This document shows positions 22,447-32,933 of a stretch of 64,000 nucleotides of DNA, one piece after another (position 1 is the stretch's first letter; every line of letters begins with the position of its first letter). The translations under genes were made by a program, and so were the position numbers. The notes below the pieces were generated by a model. The model saw nothing but the letters and a program-made list of their open reading frames with translations. It did no database searches and was not told where the DNA came from. This stretch comes from Anagrus nilaparvatae. Taxonomy: Eukaryota; Arthropoda; Insecta; Hymenoptera; Mymaridae. The stretch lies in contig JAKSXM010000269.1 in NCBI GenBank assembly GCA_022575985.1, forward strand, positions 992,001-1,056,000, read 5' to 3'.

Positions 22447-24604
22447 AAAGGACAGCAGGTACTAGAAATGGCCACTAGATGCAAACTAGTGGTCCAGAAT
22501 AGAGGAAACCGGCCCACCTACGAGAGGGCAGGTTGGGGTGCCTCTATCCCAGACATAACCTTTGCAACAGAAGGTGCGTCTGGGAGAATCGGCGAATGGA
22601 CGGTGATGGATGGTTACAATGGTAGCGACCATCATTACATCACCTTCCGGGTGCTTGAGGGAACCTCCCAACGGCCTCCGTACAAGAGGCGTCCCTTGGG
22701 TTGGAATGTACCAAAGATGGACGAGGACAAGTTCGAAGAGTATCTTCGAATGGAGTCGTCGTCCGTCCCCGCTTGGCATGGAGAGGCTACAGGTCCCCGC
22801 GAGGCTGAAAACTTAGTCAAGAAAGTAACGTCTCTACTGCGAGGGGCGTGTGACGCCTCTATGCCTCGTCGAAGGCCCTGGAAAGGGAGAAAGCCAGTTT
22901 ACTGGTGGACTTCCGAAATAGCGGAGCTCCGCAAGGAGTGCCACAGGAGGCGACGAAGGGCGCAGAGAGCACGGGACAGGCCCGAAGCTGCTGCACTTTC
23001 CAAGGAACATAAGGATGCTAAACACCGGCTGGCCAAAGCTATCTGTCAAAGCAAGGCTCGATGCCTGCGTTCATTACGCGAGGATGTAAACAAAGACCCC
23101 TGGGGTCTTGGTTACAAAGTCGTAATGGGCAAGTTGAACCGGGGGTCTGACAACATGATGGACGCAGTATCGACCGAACGAATCATCGGCGCTCTCTTCC
23201 CTGAGCAGCCCATCCGGAAAAACCCGGTAGAGGTGATACCCAGAGAGGAAGTGCTGTTATTCAGCGAGGACGAGATGTTGAAGGCCATCAAGGCCATGAA
23301 AAATGGCAAGGCGCCGGGGCCGGACGGGATACCTGCGGAAGTGCTCAAACGAGCGGTCAAAATAATCCCTGGTATCCTGTTAAGCATATTCAATGCATGC
23401 TTGGTGGCGGGAGTGTTTCCAAAGCAGTGGAAGGTGGCACGTCTCGTGCTCTTGAACAAGGGTAAAGGTGGAGCCCCGGACTCTCCATCATCTTACAGAC
23501 CCTTGTGCATGTTAAACACCATCGGAAAGGTGATGGAGAGCATGCTCCGGGCAAGGTTGAGAAGAGCTATCGAGGAGGGCGGTGGCCTTTCCGAGGAGCA
23601 GTATGGATTTCGTGAGGGGCATGCAGGTAACCCAGGAGAGGTTGAATCTAGTCATGAGACAGATCAACCTCTGGATGGGCGAGCACGGGCTCCAGCTCGC
23701 GATCCCAAAAACGGAGATCGTACTGCTGACCCGTCGAACAACAATTTCCACGGACATCGATGTAAATGTCGATGATGGTGGAAACCCTCACACGATCCAA
23801 GCCAAGACATCGGTTAAGTACCTGGGAGTTCTGCTTGATAACAAGCTGAACTTCTGGGAACAATTTCAGAGGTCGAGTGAGAAGGCCGCGTCGATCGCAT
23901 CCTCCTCGTCAAGGCTCATGGCCAACATAGGAGGGCCCAAACCCGGGAAGCGAAGATTGTTGATGTCCGTTGTCAACTCTGTCCTGCTTTATGGATCTGA
24001 GATTTGGGCGGATATCACCAAATTTGCCAAGAACAGACATAAAATATCGTCTGTGCAGCGGCAAGCGGCCCTGAGGATCGCCTGCGCATACCATACGGTA
24101 TCGCTCGAGGCGATCCAGGTTGTAGCATCGGTCATACCCATCGACCTGCTAGCGTTGGAGCGGAAATACATTTACGATAGTGTAGAGGACCGCGAAGTGG
24201 CATCCACTCGCGCCCGCTCCAGCTCTATGGAAAAATGGCAGGAACGGTGGAAAAAGGAGGAAGAGGAAAATGCCCGATGGACCCGCAGACTGATTTCAGA
24301 TCTGCAGGCATGGACTAGACGACAACATGGGGAGGTGGATTTTTACCTCACCCAATTTTTCATGTTAAAACATTGGCACAAGGTGGCAACAGAGGAGTGC
24401 TTGCACTGCCCTGGCGTAAAGGATACGGTGGAGCACACTTTCTTCGGATGTGTGCGCTACGTGGAAGGGCGCCCGCCCTTCCCGATTTGGAGGCCAGAGA
24501 AGGTGGTTCCGGAAATGCTACGGAGTTCTGAAAATTGGAACAAAGTAGCAGAGTACGTAAGGGCCACCTTGTTGAAGAAAAAGGAGGAGGGCTTTCTATC
24601 GTAG
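22447..24604 (+). pseudogene. LINE ORF2 of segment F, RT palm deleted
   Basis: The first frame (to 23775) includes the endonuclease motif GSDHHYITF, a long basic linker, the RT entry GKAPGPDGIPAEVLK and the fingers as far as YGFREGH. At about 23622 a deletion of roughly 520 bp, with CAT at both ends, joins REGH to the region just after YADD and shifts the frame, so motifs A-C are gone. The frame from about 23620 then runs to the EEGFLS stop at 24604. A further deletion of about 27 bp near 24358 removes LTGHGYFHA, and the zinc motif reads ECLHCPGVKD. No RT activity is possible. Confidence 0.85.
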
Positions 24605-24914
24605 ATTGCTCTCCTGTCACTAGGCTGGGGGAAGGCAGCGGCCAGTTGCCTAGGCTGCGCGTCCCAAACTGAAGTTATACCTGAAAAGGGAGTTCCGGTT
24701 TGGGGCAAACAAGCGCAGGGGGGTTTATAGTGTGTTTATCCAGTAAGAATCTGGGGCGTAGCCGGCGACCGCGTTCGCCGGTGGTCTCCCAGTTGTACAC
24801 TTTGTGCAACTGGGCGGTCATGGAAATTTGCGGGTCTTTAAGGCCCGCAAACACTCCATGGCTGATGTAAGATTCACAAGATTCCCTTGACAAAAAAAAA
24901 AAAAAAAAAAAAAA
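22447..24914 (+). mobile_element. LINE segment F (endonuclease C-half to poly(A))
   Basis: It begins at GGACAGCAGGTACTAG, immediately after the inverted segment E, and runs through the endonuclease C-terminus, linker, part of the RT, C-terminus and 3'UTR to poly(A) at 24891-24914. It may be the continuation of D, with E inserted or inverted between them. Confidence 0.8.
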
Positions 24915-24957
24915 TTATAATAATAATAATAATACTTATTATTATTATTATTATTAT
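24915..24957. repeat. Inverted microsatellite (AAT)n-(ATT)n
   Basis: After the poly(A) of F, about six AAT units run into ACTT and then about seven ATT units, giving a palindromic joint before segment G. All other joints have only the AAT orientation. Confidence 0.8.
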
Positions 24958-25476
24958 CCCGGGACCGGCACCCAGGGTGTTGATCGTTGAAAGACCGAAC
25001 ACCAATCCCACTAATTACAACTTTTTTCTTTTAAATTCTATTTACAGGTACACCAACAATAGTTCTTTTTACAGGATAAGAAACCAAGCGGCGTGATGCT
25101 GCCGATCATCGTGGCTCGCGGTGGTCGGCCCTCTGGATTGGGATGGCAACCTCCGTAGAGGGTACAGGTCAAAAACTGGGAACTGCACCTCCAGGCCGCC
25201 GGATAGTACAGGAGCCCGGAGCTGTCTAGCTAACTGGTCTGTCTGCTCTATCAGCCGGCGAATAATCTCGTTTTCCGTAGTAGTGCCGAGTAGCGCCCGG
25301 GCAGGGCCCTGCTGCGGGGAGCGGGGGGCTTTCCACAAGGCCACTACGCTAGGGGACACCCAGTTCGGGGGGCCGACCATTGCGAGACCACCACGATGAC
25401 TGGCTGCATCATGTCCCGCATTCAACTACACAAGACAGAACAGGTTAGAAGGAGAAAACTTTTTTTTAAAATAATG

Positions 25477-27459
25477 ATGAAGCAAAACAATAATGAACAG
25501 GTTCAAAGCGTGCAGGGACCGCAAATGAACAACAACCAACAGGGCCCCCTAGCCCTAACAAACTCAAACGAAGCTGGCCCAGTAGAACAAATGAGGCTGG
25601 ATAAGCTCAAAGTGACGCCTAGATGGAGCACTCGATTATCTAGGCTCATGGAAAATGATGGTATGCAGGATATTCTTGCAAAATATAGCGATGTCCAACA
25701 AGCCTTCAAAGAAACCCAGCCAGCTAAAGGTCTGGATACTGTAAAAGAAGGCTTTATTGCTGAAAAGGGATATTACGGCAAACTTCTGGAGGCCATAATC
25801 GAAATGGAGTATCATTTCGGCTATGTTCAGAAGAACACGAGCATGGTGATAAAAAATGGAGTCCGGAAGTTTGCCAGCGTAGTAGAACAGCTGGTATTGA
25901 TTAAGGAGCAGCAAACTAAAGCAGTATCAGCGATGCATGAAGCCCTCCTTAAAGAAATGAATGGGAAAGGCTCGCTTAAAAGGCCCCGCCCGATATCTTC
26001 TCCCGAGAGCTCACCAGGCAACGGGGGGCACACGGGGAAAAAGATGAACGAGGTTACTCAATCGAATGAAGAACTGTCTGAATTCGATCAGGGAATACAA
26101 AATGTAGAGCTCTCAATAACCGAGAAAAATAGGAAAGAGCTACAAGGGCAAAGAAAGAGGAAAAAAGTGCTCCAGGAAGAGGAAAACAGAAAGAGGCTTC
26201 AAGAGCAACGTGAGAAGCTCCAGCAGCAGCAAAAGAGACAGAAGGATTTGCGTGAAAAACGCCTATTGGAAGAAAGAAAAAACCAAGAAGGGTCGGATAA
26301 ATCGAAGCCGAACGCAACGGCTTCCGATCAGTCTTCCACTGATCACCATGATCTAGTGAAATTGACAAACCACCCTGAGGTAGAAGATTCTCCAATGGAA
26401 ACTCAAATCTCGGAAGAGGACCAAGACAGTTTACGTGAGCAAGACAACTCACGTAAGCAAAATAATGCAAACGGTCCCAAAAGGATCAGCAAGGCCGAAA
26501 AGAAAAGGAGGAAGAAACAAAAAAAGCTGCAGCTTCAACAGGGAAACCAGGTACCTGAAATACCAAGCCAGTTGCAAAAACAGGCCCAGGTAGGAAAAAT
26601 ACCCAATAAAGCGGATACCTGGGAAAAACCCAAAAAGAAGCAGAAAGCTAAGAGGAAGAATACTCAGCAGCCAAAAAGGCCTGCTGAAACGGTCAGTACC
26701 AAGCCAAGAAGGCGTAAGTACAAAAAGAGGATGGAGGCCTTACTTATAAAACCAGCAGCAGGCCATACGTATGAGGAAACTCTTCTCAGTATTAAGAAGA
26801 ACTTCCAGCTTGAAGATTCGGGGGCTAAAGTCCATCGAATCCGCAAGACGCAAGGCGGCAGCGTCCTCATCGAGCTGGAGTCAATATTGGACTCCGGGAA
26901 ACTGCAGGAAGCAGTTCAAGCGGTAACGGGCCCTGATTCGAACGTTCGGGACATGATCCCCATGCTCAAACTCGAAATTCGAGATTTAGACGGGGTCACG
27001 AAAGAACAGGAGATCCAGGAGGCGGTTGCCAAGGCGATAGGTATTGAAAACGGGGAAAACCTCCTGGTTACCATTTTCAAAACCAAAGGCACAATGAGTC
27101 AGATGGCTGTGGTGGAATTACTCGAAGCTGGTGCTTTCCGCCTAGCCAAAAAAGGGAAAATCCAAATTGGATGGGCTTTAAACAGAGTGCGCCTTCGAGC
27201 AGATGCAAGGCGCTGCTTCAAGTGTCTGGGCTATGGACATAATCAGTATGTCTGCAATGGCCCAGACCGTAGAAAAGCATGTCTCAAATGTGGCATGGAT
27301 GGCCACAAAAGAACAGAATGCAAGAAGGAAACACCCGAGTGTTTCCTCTGCAAGAATAGGGACGACAAGTGCTCTACGGAACACTATGCCGGAGAAGGAA
27401 ACTGCCCCAGCTACCGTGAGGCTCTGGCTGTGGCGAGAAATAAGTGTCATCGAAAATGA
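25477..27459 (+). CDS. LINE ORF1 protein, intact (660 aa)
   Basis: Second intact ORF1. I chose the ATG at 25477 to match segment B at 660 aa; an ATG at 25474 and an upstream in-frame ATG at 25396 would add residues absent from B. The architecture is as in B: Q/N-rich start, coiled coil, basic linker, RRM-like domain, three zinc knuckles. It differs from B by scattered substitutions (for example QPAKGLDTVKEG, YVCNGPDRRK) with no stop or frameshift. The stop TGA overlaps the ORF2 start as ATGA. Confidence 0.9.
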   Translation: MKQNNNEQVQSVQGPQMNNNQQGPLALTNSNEAGPVEQMRLDKLKVTPRWSTRLSRLMENDGMQDILAKYSDVQQAFKETQPAKGLDTVKEGFIAEKGYYGKLLEAIIEMEYHFGYVQKNTSMVIKNGVRKFASVVEQLVLIKEQQTKAVSAMHEALLKEMNGKGSLKRPRPISSPESSPGNGGHTGKKMNEVTQSNEELSEFDQGIQNVELSITEKNRKELQGQRKRKKVLQEEENRKRLQEQREKLQQQQKRQKDLREKRLLEERKNQEGSDKSKPNATASDQSSTDHHDLVKLTNHPEVEDSPMETQISEEDQDSLREQDNSRKQNNANGPKRISKAEKKRRKKQKKLQLQQGNQVPEIPSQLQKQAQVGKIPNKADTWEKPKKKQKAKRKNTQQPKRPAETVSTKPRRRKYKKRMEALLIKPAAGHTYEETLLSIKKNFQLEDSGAKVHRIRKTQGGSVLIELESILDSGKLQEAVQAVTGPDSNVRDMIPMLKLEIRDLDGVTKEQEIQEAVAKAIGIENGENLLVTIFKTKGTMSQMAVVELLEAGAFRLAKKGKIQIGWALNRVRLRADARRCFKCLGYGHNQYVCNGPDRRKACLKCGMDGHKRTECKKETPECFLCKNRDDKCSTEHYAGEGNCPSYREALAVARNKCHRK

Positions 27460-29785
27460 TCAAGGTTCTACAAGGGAACATGAACCAAGCCCGGCAAGCT
27501 GGTGCTTTGTTGGAACAGATTGCTCGCGAAGAGGATTCAAATATCCGCTTACTAAGCGAGCAATCATACAACATGAACCACAAATACTGGCTAACCGATG
27601 ACACTGGCTGCTGCGCCATATGGCTCCGGGGTAGAGCCCAAACGAACTTGACCAAAAAAGGGAAAGGCAATTGCCACGTTTGGGTCACGTGCGGGGAGAC
27701 AACTTATATAAGTTGCTACCTCTCCCCAAACGATAGCTCGGAAGTGCTGGCTACAAAACTGGCCAGCATCGAGAACACGGTTCGGACGGTAACTGGAAGC
27801 GTTATCCTTGCTGGAGACTTTAACGCTAGGGCCTTAGAATGGGGCATGCCGACGACCAATCCTAGGGGACAGCAGGTACTAGAAATGGCCACTAAATGCA
27901 AACTAGTGGTCCAGAATAGAGGAAACCGGCCCACCTACGAGAGGGTCCTATCCCAGACATAACCTTTGCAACAGAAGGTGCGTCTGGGAGAATCGGCGAA
28001 TGGACGGTGATGGATGGTTACAATGGTAGCGACCATCATTACATCACCTTCCGGGTGCTTGAGGGAACCTCCCAACGGCCTCCGTACAAGAGGCGTCCCT
28101 TGGGTTGGAATGTACCAAAGATGGACGAGGACAAGTTCGAAGAGTATCTTCGAATGGAGTCGTCGTCCGTCCCCGCTTGGCATGGAGAGGCTACAGGTCC
28201 CCGCGAGGCTGAAATCTTAGTCAAGAAAGTAACGTCTCTACTGCGAGGGGCGTGTGACGCCTCTATGCCTCGTCGAAGGCCCTGGAAAGGGAGAAAGCCA
28301 GTTTACTGGTGGACTTCCGAAATAGCGGAGCTCCGCAAGGAGTGCCACAGGACGCGACGAAGGGCGCAGAGAGCACGGGACAGGCCCGAAGCTGCTGCAC
28401 TTTCCCAGGAACACAAGGATGCTAACGGGACGGGATATCAGCGGAAGTGCTCAAACGAGCGGTCAAAATAATCCCTGGTATCCTGTTAAGCAATTTAATG
28501 CATGCTTGGTGGCGGGAGTGTTTCCAAGGCAGTGGAAGGTGGCACAAGGGTAAAGGTGGAGCCCCGGACTCTCCATCATCTTACAGACCCTTGTGCATGT
28601 TAAACACCATCGGAGAGGTGATGGAGAGCATGCTCCGGGCAAGGTTGAGAAGAGCCATCGAGGAGGGCGGTGGCCTTTTCGAGGAGCAGTATGGATTTCG
28701 TGAGGGGCATTCCACGATAGACGCCATCCGGCGTGTCGTGGATACCGTAGAGGCTGAGAAGGAAAAGCGGCCTGCAATTTGCAAAGACGTCCTTCTTGTA
28801 ACGCTGGACGTCAAAAACACTTTTAATTTGGCCAGGTGGGATGACATGATCCGGTCTCTCGAGTACGACTTCCGGATACCCAGGTATCTGGGTAACGTAA
28901 TAAAGGACTACCTACGGGACCGGAGACTGCTCTACTACACGCTCGATGGCAGGCGACAGAGAGTTCTGAGTGTGGGCATTGCCCAAGGTTGGGTTCTCGG
29001 AGCGGACCTGTGGAATGCCTTTTACGATGGCCTGTTGCGCGTTCACCTCCCGGAAGGAGCTTCTCTGATCGGGTACGCGGACGACGTGGCTCTGACCATC
29101 ACTGGCAGGGACATGCAGGTAACCCAGCAGAGGTTGAATCTAGTCATGAGACAGATTAACCTCTGGATGGGCGAGCACGGGCTCCAGCTCGCGATCCCAA
29201 AAACGGAGATCGTACTACTGACATGTCGCACAACAATTTCCACGGACATCGATGTAAATGTCGATGATGGTGGAAACTCTCACATGATCGAAGCCAAGAC
29301 ATCGGTTAAGTACCTAGAAGTTCTGCTTGATAACAAGCTGAACTTCTGGGAACAATTTCAGAGGTCGAGTGAGAAGGCCGCGTCGATCGCATCCTCCTTG
29401 TCAAGGCTCATGGCCAACATAGGAGGGCCCAAACCCGGGAAGCAAAGATTGTTGATGTCCGTTGTCAACTCTGTCCTGCTTTATGGATCTGAGATCTGGG
29501 CGGATATCACCAAATTTTTCCAAGTACAGACATAAAATATCGTCTGTGCAGCGGCAAGCGGCCCTGAGGATCGCCTGCGCGTACCATACGGTATCGCTCG
29601 AAGCGATCCAGGTAGTAGCATCGGTCATACCCATCGACCTGCTAGCGTTGGAGCGGAAATACATTTACGATAGTGTAGAGGTCCGGGAAGTGGCATCCAC
29701 TCGCGCCCGCTCCAGCTCTATGGAAAAATGGCAGGAATGGTGGAAAAAGGAGGAAGAGAAAAATGCCCGATGGACGCGGAGACTG
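27456..29785 (+). pseudogene. LINE ORF2 of segment G, multiple frameshifts
   Basis: The best endonuclease N-terminus in the cluster: MIKVLQGNMNQAR, LLSEQSYN and the GDFNARALEWG active-site motif. About 13 bp are lost at about 27943 (after PTYER). The second frame (28007-28424) carries SDHHYITF and the linker. A deletion of about 300 bp at 28424 jumps to the RT entry. Small deletions follow near 28490 and 28545, then an open RT frame to 29535 with LLVTLDVKNTF and YADD. A +1 change in a T-run at about 29515 shifts the frame. The protein ends in foreign sequence at about 29786, so the C-terminal zinc motif is absent. Confidence 0.85.
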
Positions 29786-29897
29786 ATTCAATTATTACGC
29801 AAGCGTAATTAATAAAAAATTATTGAATTTATGAAAAATTATAATTGATAATTTTAAGAATTGCGCCTAAGCACAAAATATTTATCGGCTTCCTTGG
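29786..29897 (-). repeat. 110-bp segment shared with 43447-43556
   Basis: The block starting CAATTATTACGCAAGCGTAA and ending GGCTTCCTTGGAT occurs here and at 43447-43556 in the same orientation, with only a couple of differences seen. At 43.5 kb it abuts the 3' side of a minus-strand Penelope-like relic, so it could be that element's 3' end inserted here as a short 5'-truncated copy. Confidence 0.75.
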
Positions 29898-31290
29898 ATG
29901 CTTGAATAATCGGCGCTCTCTTCCCTGAGCAGCCCATCCGGGAAAACCCGGTAGAGGCGATACCCAGAGAGGAAGTGCCGTTATTCAGCGAGGACGAGAT
30001 GGTGAAGGCCATCAAGGCCATGAAAAATGGCAAGGCGCCGGGGCCGGACGGGATACCTGCGGAAGTGCTCAAACGAGCGGTCAAAATAATCCCTGGTATC
30101 CTGTTAAGCATGTTCAATGCATGCTTGGTGGCGGGAGTGTTTCCAAAGCAGTGGAAGGTGGCACGTCTCGTGCTCTTGAACAAGGGTAAAGGTGGAGCCC
30201 CGGACTCTCCATCATCTTACAGACCCTTGTGCATGTTAAACACCATCGGAAAGGTGATGGAGAGCATGCTCCGGGCAAGGTTGAGAAGAGCTATTGAGGA
30301 GGGCGGTGGCCTTTCCGAGGAGCAGTATGGATTTCGTGAGGGGCATTCCACGATAGACGCCATCCAGCGTGTCGCGGATACCGTAGAGGCTGAGAGGGAA
30401 AAGCGGCCTGCAATTCGCAAAGACGTCCTTCTTGTAACGCTGGACGTCAAAAACGCTTTCAATTCGGCCAGGTGGGATGACATGATTCGGTCTCTCGAGT
30501 ACGATTTCCGGATACCCAGGTATCTGGGTAACGTAATAAAGGACTACCTACGGGACCGGAGACTGCTCTACGACACGCTCGATGGCAGGCGACAGAGGGT
30601 TCTGAGTGCGGGCATTGCCCAATGTTCGGTTCTCGGACCGGACCTGTGGAATGCCTTTACGATGGCCTGTTGCGCGTTCACCTCCCAGAAGGAGCTTCTC
30701 TGATCGGGTACGCGGACGACGTGGCTCTGACTATCACTGGCAGGGACATGCAGGTAACCCAGGATAGGTTGAATCTAGTCATGAGACAGATCAATCTCTG
30801 GATTGGCGAGCACGGGCTCCAGCTCGCGATCCCAAAAACGGAGATCGTACTGCTGACCCGTCGAACAACAATTTCCACGGACATCGATGTAAATGTCGAT
30901 GATGGTGGAAACCCTCACACGATCCAAGCCAAGACATCGGTTAAGTACCTGGGAGTTCTGCTTGATAACAAGCTGAACTTCTGGGAACAATTTCAGAGGT
31001 CGAGTGAGAAGGCCGCGTCGATCGCATCCTCCTTGTCAAGGCTCATGGCCAACATAGGAGGGCCCAAACCCGGGAAGCGAAGATTGTTGATGTCCGTTGT
31101 CAACTCTGTCCTGCTTTATGGATCTGAGATCTGGGCGGATATCACCAAATTTGCCAAGTACAGACATAAAATATCGTCTGTGCAGCGGCAAGCGGCCCTG
31201 AGGATCGCTACGAAGTTCTGAAAATTGGAACAAAGTAGCAGAGTACGTAAGGGCCACCTTGTTGAAGAAAAAGGAGGAGGGCTTTCTATC
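29898..31290 (+). pseudogene. LINE ORF2 of segment H
   Basis: The frame to 30703 has GKAPGPDGIPAEVLK, fingers, motif A (LLVTLDVKNAF) and GIAQCSVLGPDLWNAF, where a C replaces the usual G. One T is missing at about 30657 (GCCTTTACG for GCCTTTTACG), shifting the frame. The second frame (to 31221) carries YADD through QRQAALRIA. At about 31208 a deletion removes the C-terminal domain, including the zinc motif, and joins to the KFWK region near the 3' end. Non-functional. Confidence 0.85.
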
Positions 31291-31390
31291 GTAGATTGCT
31301 CTCCTGTCACTAGGCTGGGGGAAGGCAGCGGCCAGTTGCCTAGGCTACGCGTCCCAAACTGAAGTTATACCTGAAAAGGGCGTTTCGGTT
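29898..31390 (+). mobile_element. LINE segment H, left part
   Basis: It begins in the ORF2 linker (GALFPEQPIREN), 5'-truncated against the 110-bp segment. It continues through the RT with an internal deletion and into the 3'UTR. At 31391 a Ty3/gypsy element interrupts it; the rest of the 3'UTR is at 43060-43259. Confidence 0.85.
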
Positions 31391-32481
31391 TGTGATGAGA
31401 TTATTTCCGCAAACCGGAAATAATATTATCAATTAATAAATTTGTCAAAAGAATAATTTCGCGTCGCGTGTTCATCAATTATGCATGGGACTTACCTTTT
31501 TTCTATAAGTTAGAGAGAGACATAAAAGCTTTAAAAATAAATCAAGGTCGGGGAATATAAGGAAACGAGAGTGTGATGATATATAATTTTTTTTAAATTA
31601 ATAATTAGTAATTATAATAATTTGACTCTTTTTTTCTTATTCAATTTAAATATGAAAATAACTTTTATTAATAACTATTACACAATTTAGCACTTATAAC
31701 TAAAAACTGATCTATTTCAATAAACTAAAAATAATAATTAAATTCACTGTCTTTTTTTTTATAACTAATAATTTTCACTGTCTTTATATTACTAATTTTC
31801 ACTGTCTATTTAATCACTTAATAAATTACCGAACACACACACTTTGAATTTACACTAGGAGTCGCAATAGGCTTACCTTCGTCGAGATGATAATGGTGAG
31901 ATTCCTTGAATTTCTTTTGCTCCATGTGTTACAGTAAAAGCCGTATATTGAAAATCTGATCTTCAAATATTAACTAGAAATCGATGATCGCCTCGTGGTT
32001 ACGATTAATTTGATTAACCTTATTCACGTGCACACCGGTTCTTGTATATTATAATTTTAATGATCCGTATTTTCTTTACGATAAACTTTTAATGAAAATC
32101 ACGGTTAACTTTATCATAAACGACGAAAATATGATTTTTACGGATGTCCGTAATTAGTGCTGCAAAAATGCGTGTCGATTCTATTTTAAAGAAAAACTCC
32201 AAAAATGGCTGACGACAATTGATAATTTTATCGATTAATAATGACTTAATTATATGAAAGCCGGTCGTCAAGTGCGTCGCGTGCCATCGGTCATCGTCCT
32301 CCCCCTCTCTCCTCTTTTCTCTTCTCTTTCTTTGATTGATTGCTTGTGTCCTCACTTATGTACCTATATTTTAATACTCTTAATTTACAGAAAACTATAT
32401 AATAAATTTTTGGCGGCTAAGTTGATTAAATTCAATTATTATAATAAATTTTGAATTTATTTAATTTGTAACAACGTTACA
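31391..32481 (-). repeat. 3' LTR of the Ty3/gypsy element
   Basis: Plus strand begins TGTGATGAG and ends GTTACA; on the minus strand it runs TGTAAC...CATCACA, the usual TG...CA. Same length as 41965-43055. An 88-codon frame inside it recurs in the other LTR only because the LTRs are copies. Confidence 0.92.
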
Positions 32482-32497
32482 ATAGCCCTCCCTCAAG
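32482..32497 (-). other. Polypurine tract
   Basis: The minus strand reads CTTGAGGGAGGGCTAT immediately before the 3' LTR (TGTAAC): the expected plus-strand primer site. Bases 32498-32933, between the ORF3 stop and the PPT, are AT-rich with no gene. Confidence 0.75.
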
Positions 32498-32933
32498 CGG
32501 GGCTTTAGCTACGAAAGCCCTCGACTCCTTTATCGAATTTCTTGTACTCTCATACTTCGAATTACAATTTTCCTACCCGTAACATACCTGTCCCTAATCT
32601 AAATACATTTAATCTTTAATATAAACAAAAAAAATAATTTATCTACATCTTTTGATCGCGTTTTCTATTTCTCATTTTCTAATCGGGTTTAGGTTTCACA
32701 GGGTAGAAGGGCTTAAATTCACGTCGTGACAATTTTGATCTATAATTAATGACTTTTAAGGGTAGTATTAATTTTTACTATCCTTTAGTAAGGAGACTTT
32801 TCCTTAATGATAAAAATAAAAAACGAAAAAAAAATAAAATTTTTCAAAAAAAAAATTAGTATCTTGATCTAATACATTTAATAAAAAAAATATAATAAAA
32901 AAAAATTTATAATATAGACACATTATTGAAGGA

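Larger units (their letters stand above)
24958..29785 (+). mobile_element. LINE segment G (partial 5'UTR, ORF1, broken ORF2)
   Basis: It starts inside the 5'UTR (position equivalent to about 9212). ORF1 is intact (25477-27459). ORF2 starts at 27456, has several lesions and stops abruptly at about 29785, where a 110-bp foreign segment follows. The 3'UTR is missing. It belongs to the same subfamily as D, E and F. Confidence 0.85.

Noticed and set aside
8241..31390. 28S rDNA-specific R1 insertion
   Set aside because: No rRNA sequence flanks any copy; the flanks are (TAA)n microsatellites.
32089..32355. 88-aa frame present twice (also 42663-42929)
   Set aside because: Lies inside both LTR copies, is of low complexity, and has no homology I recognise.
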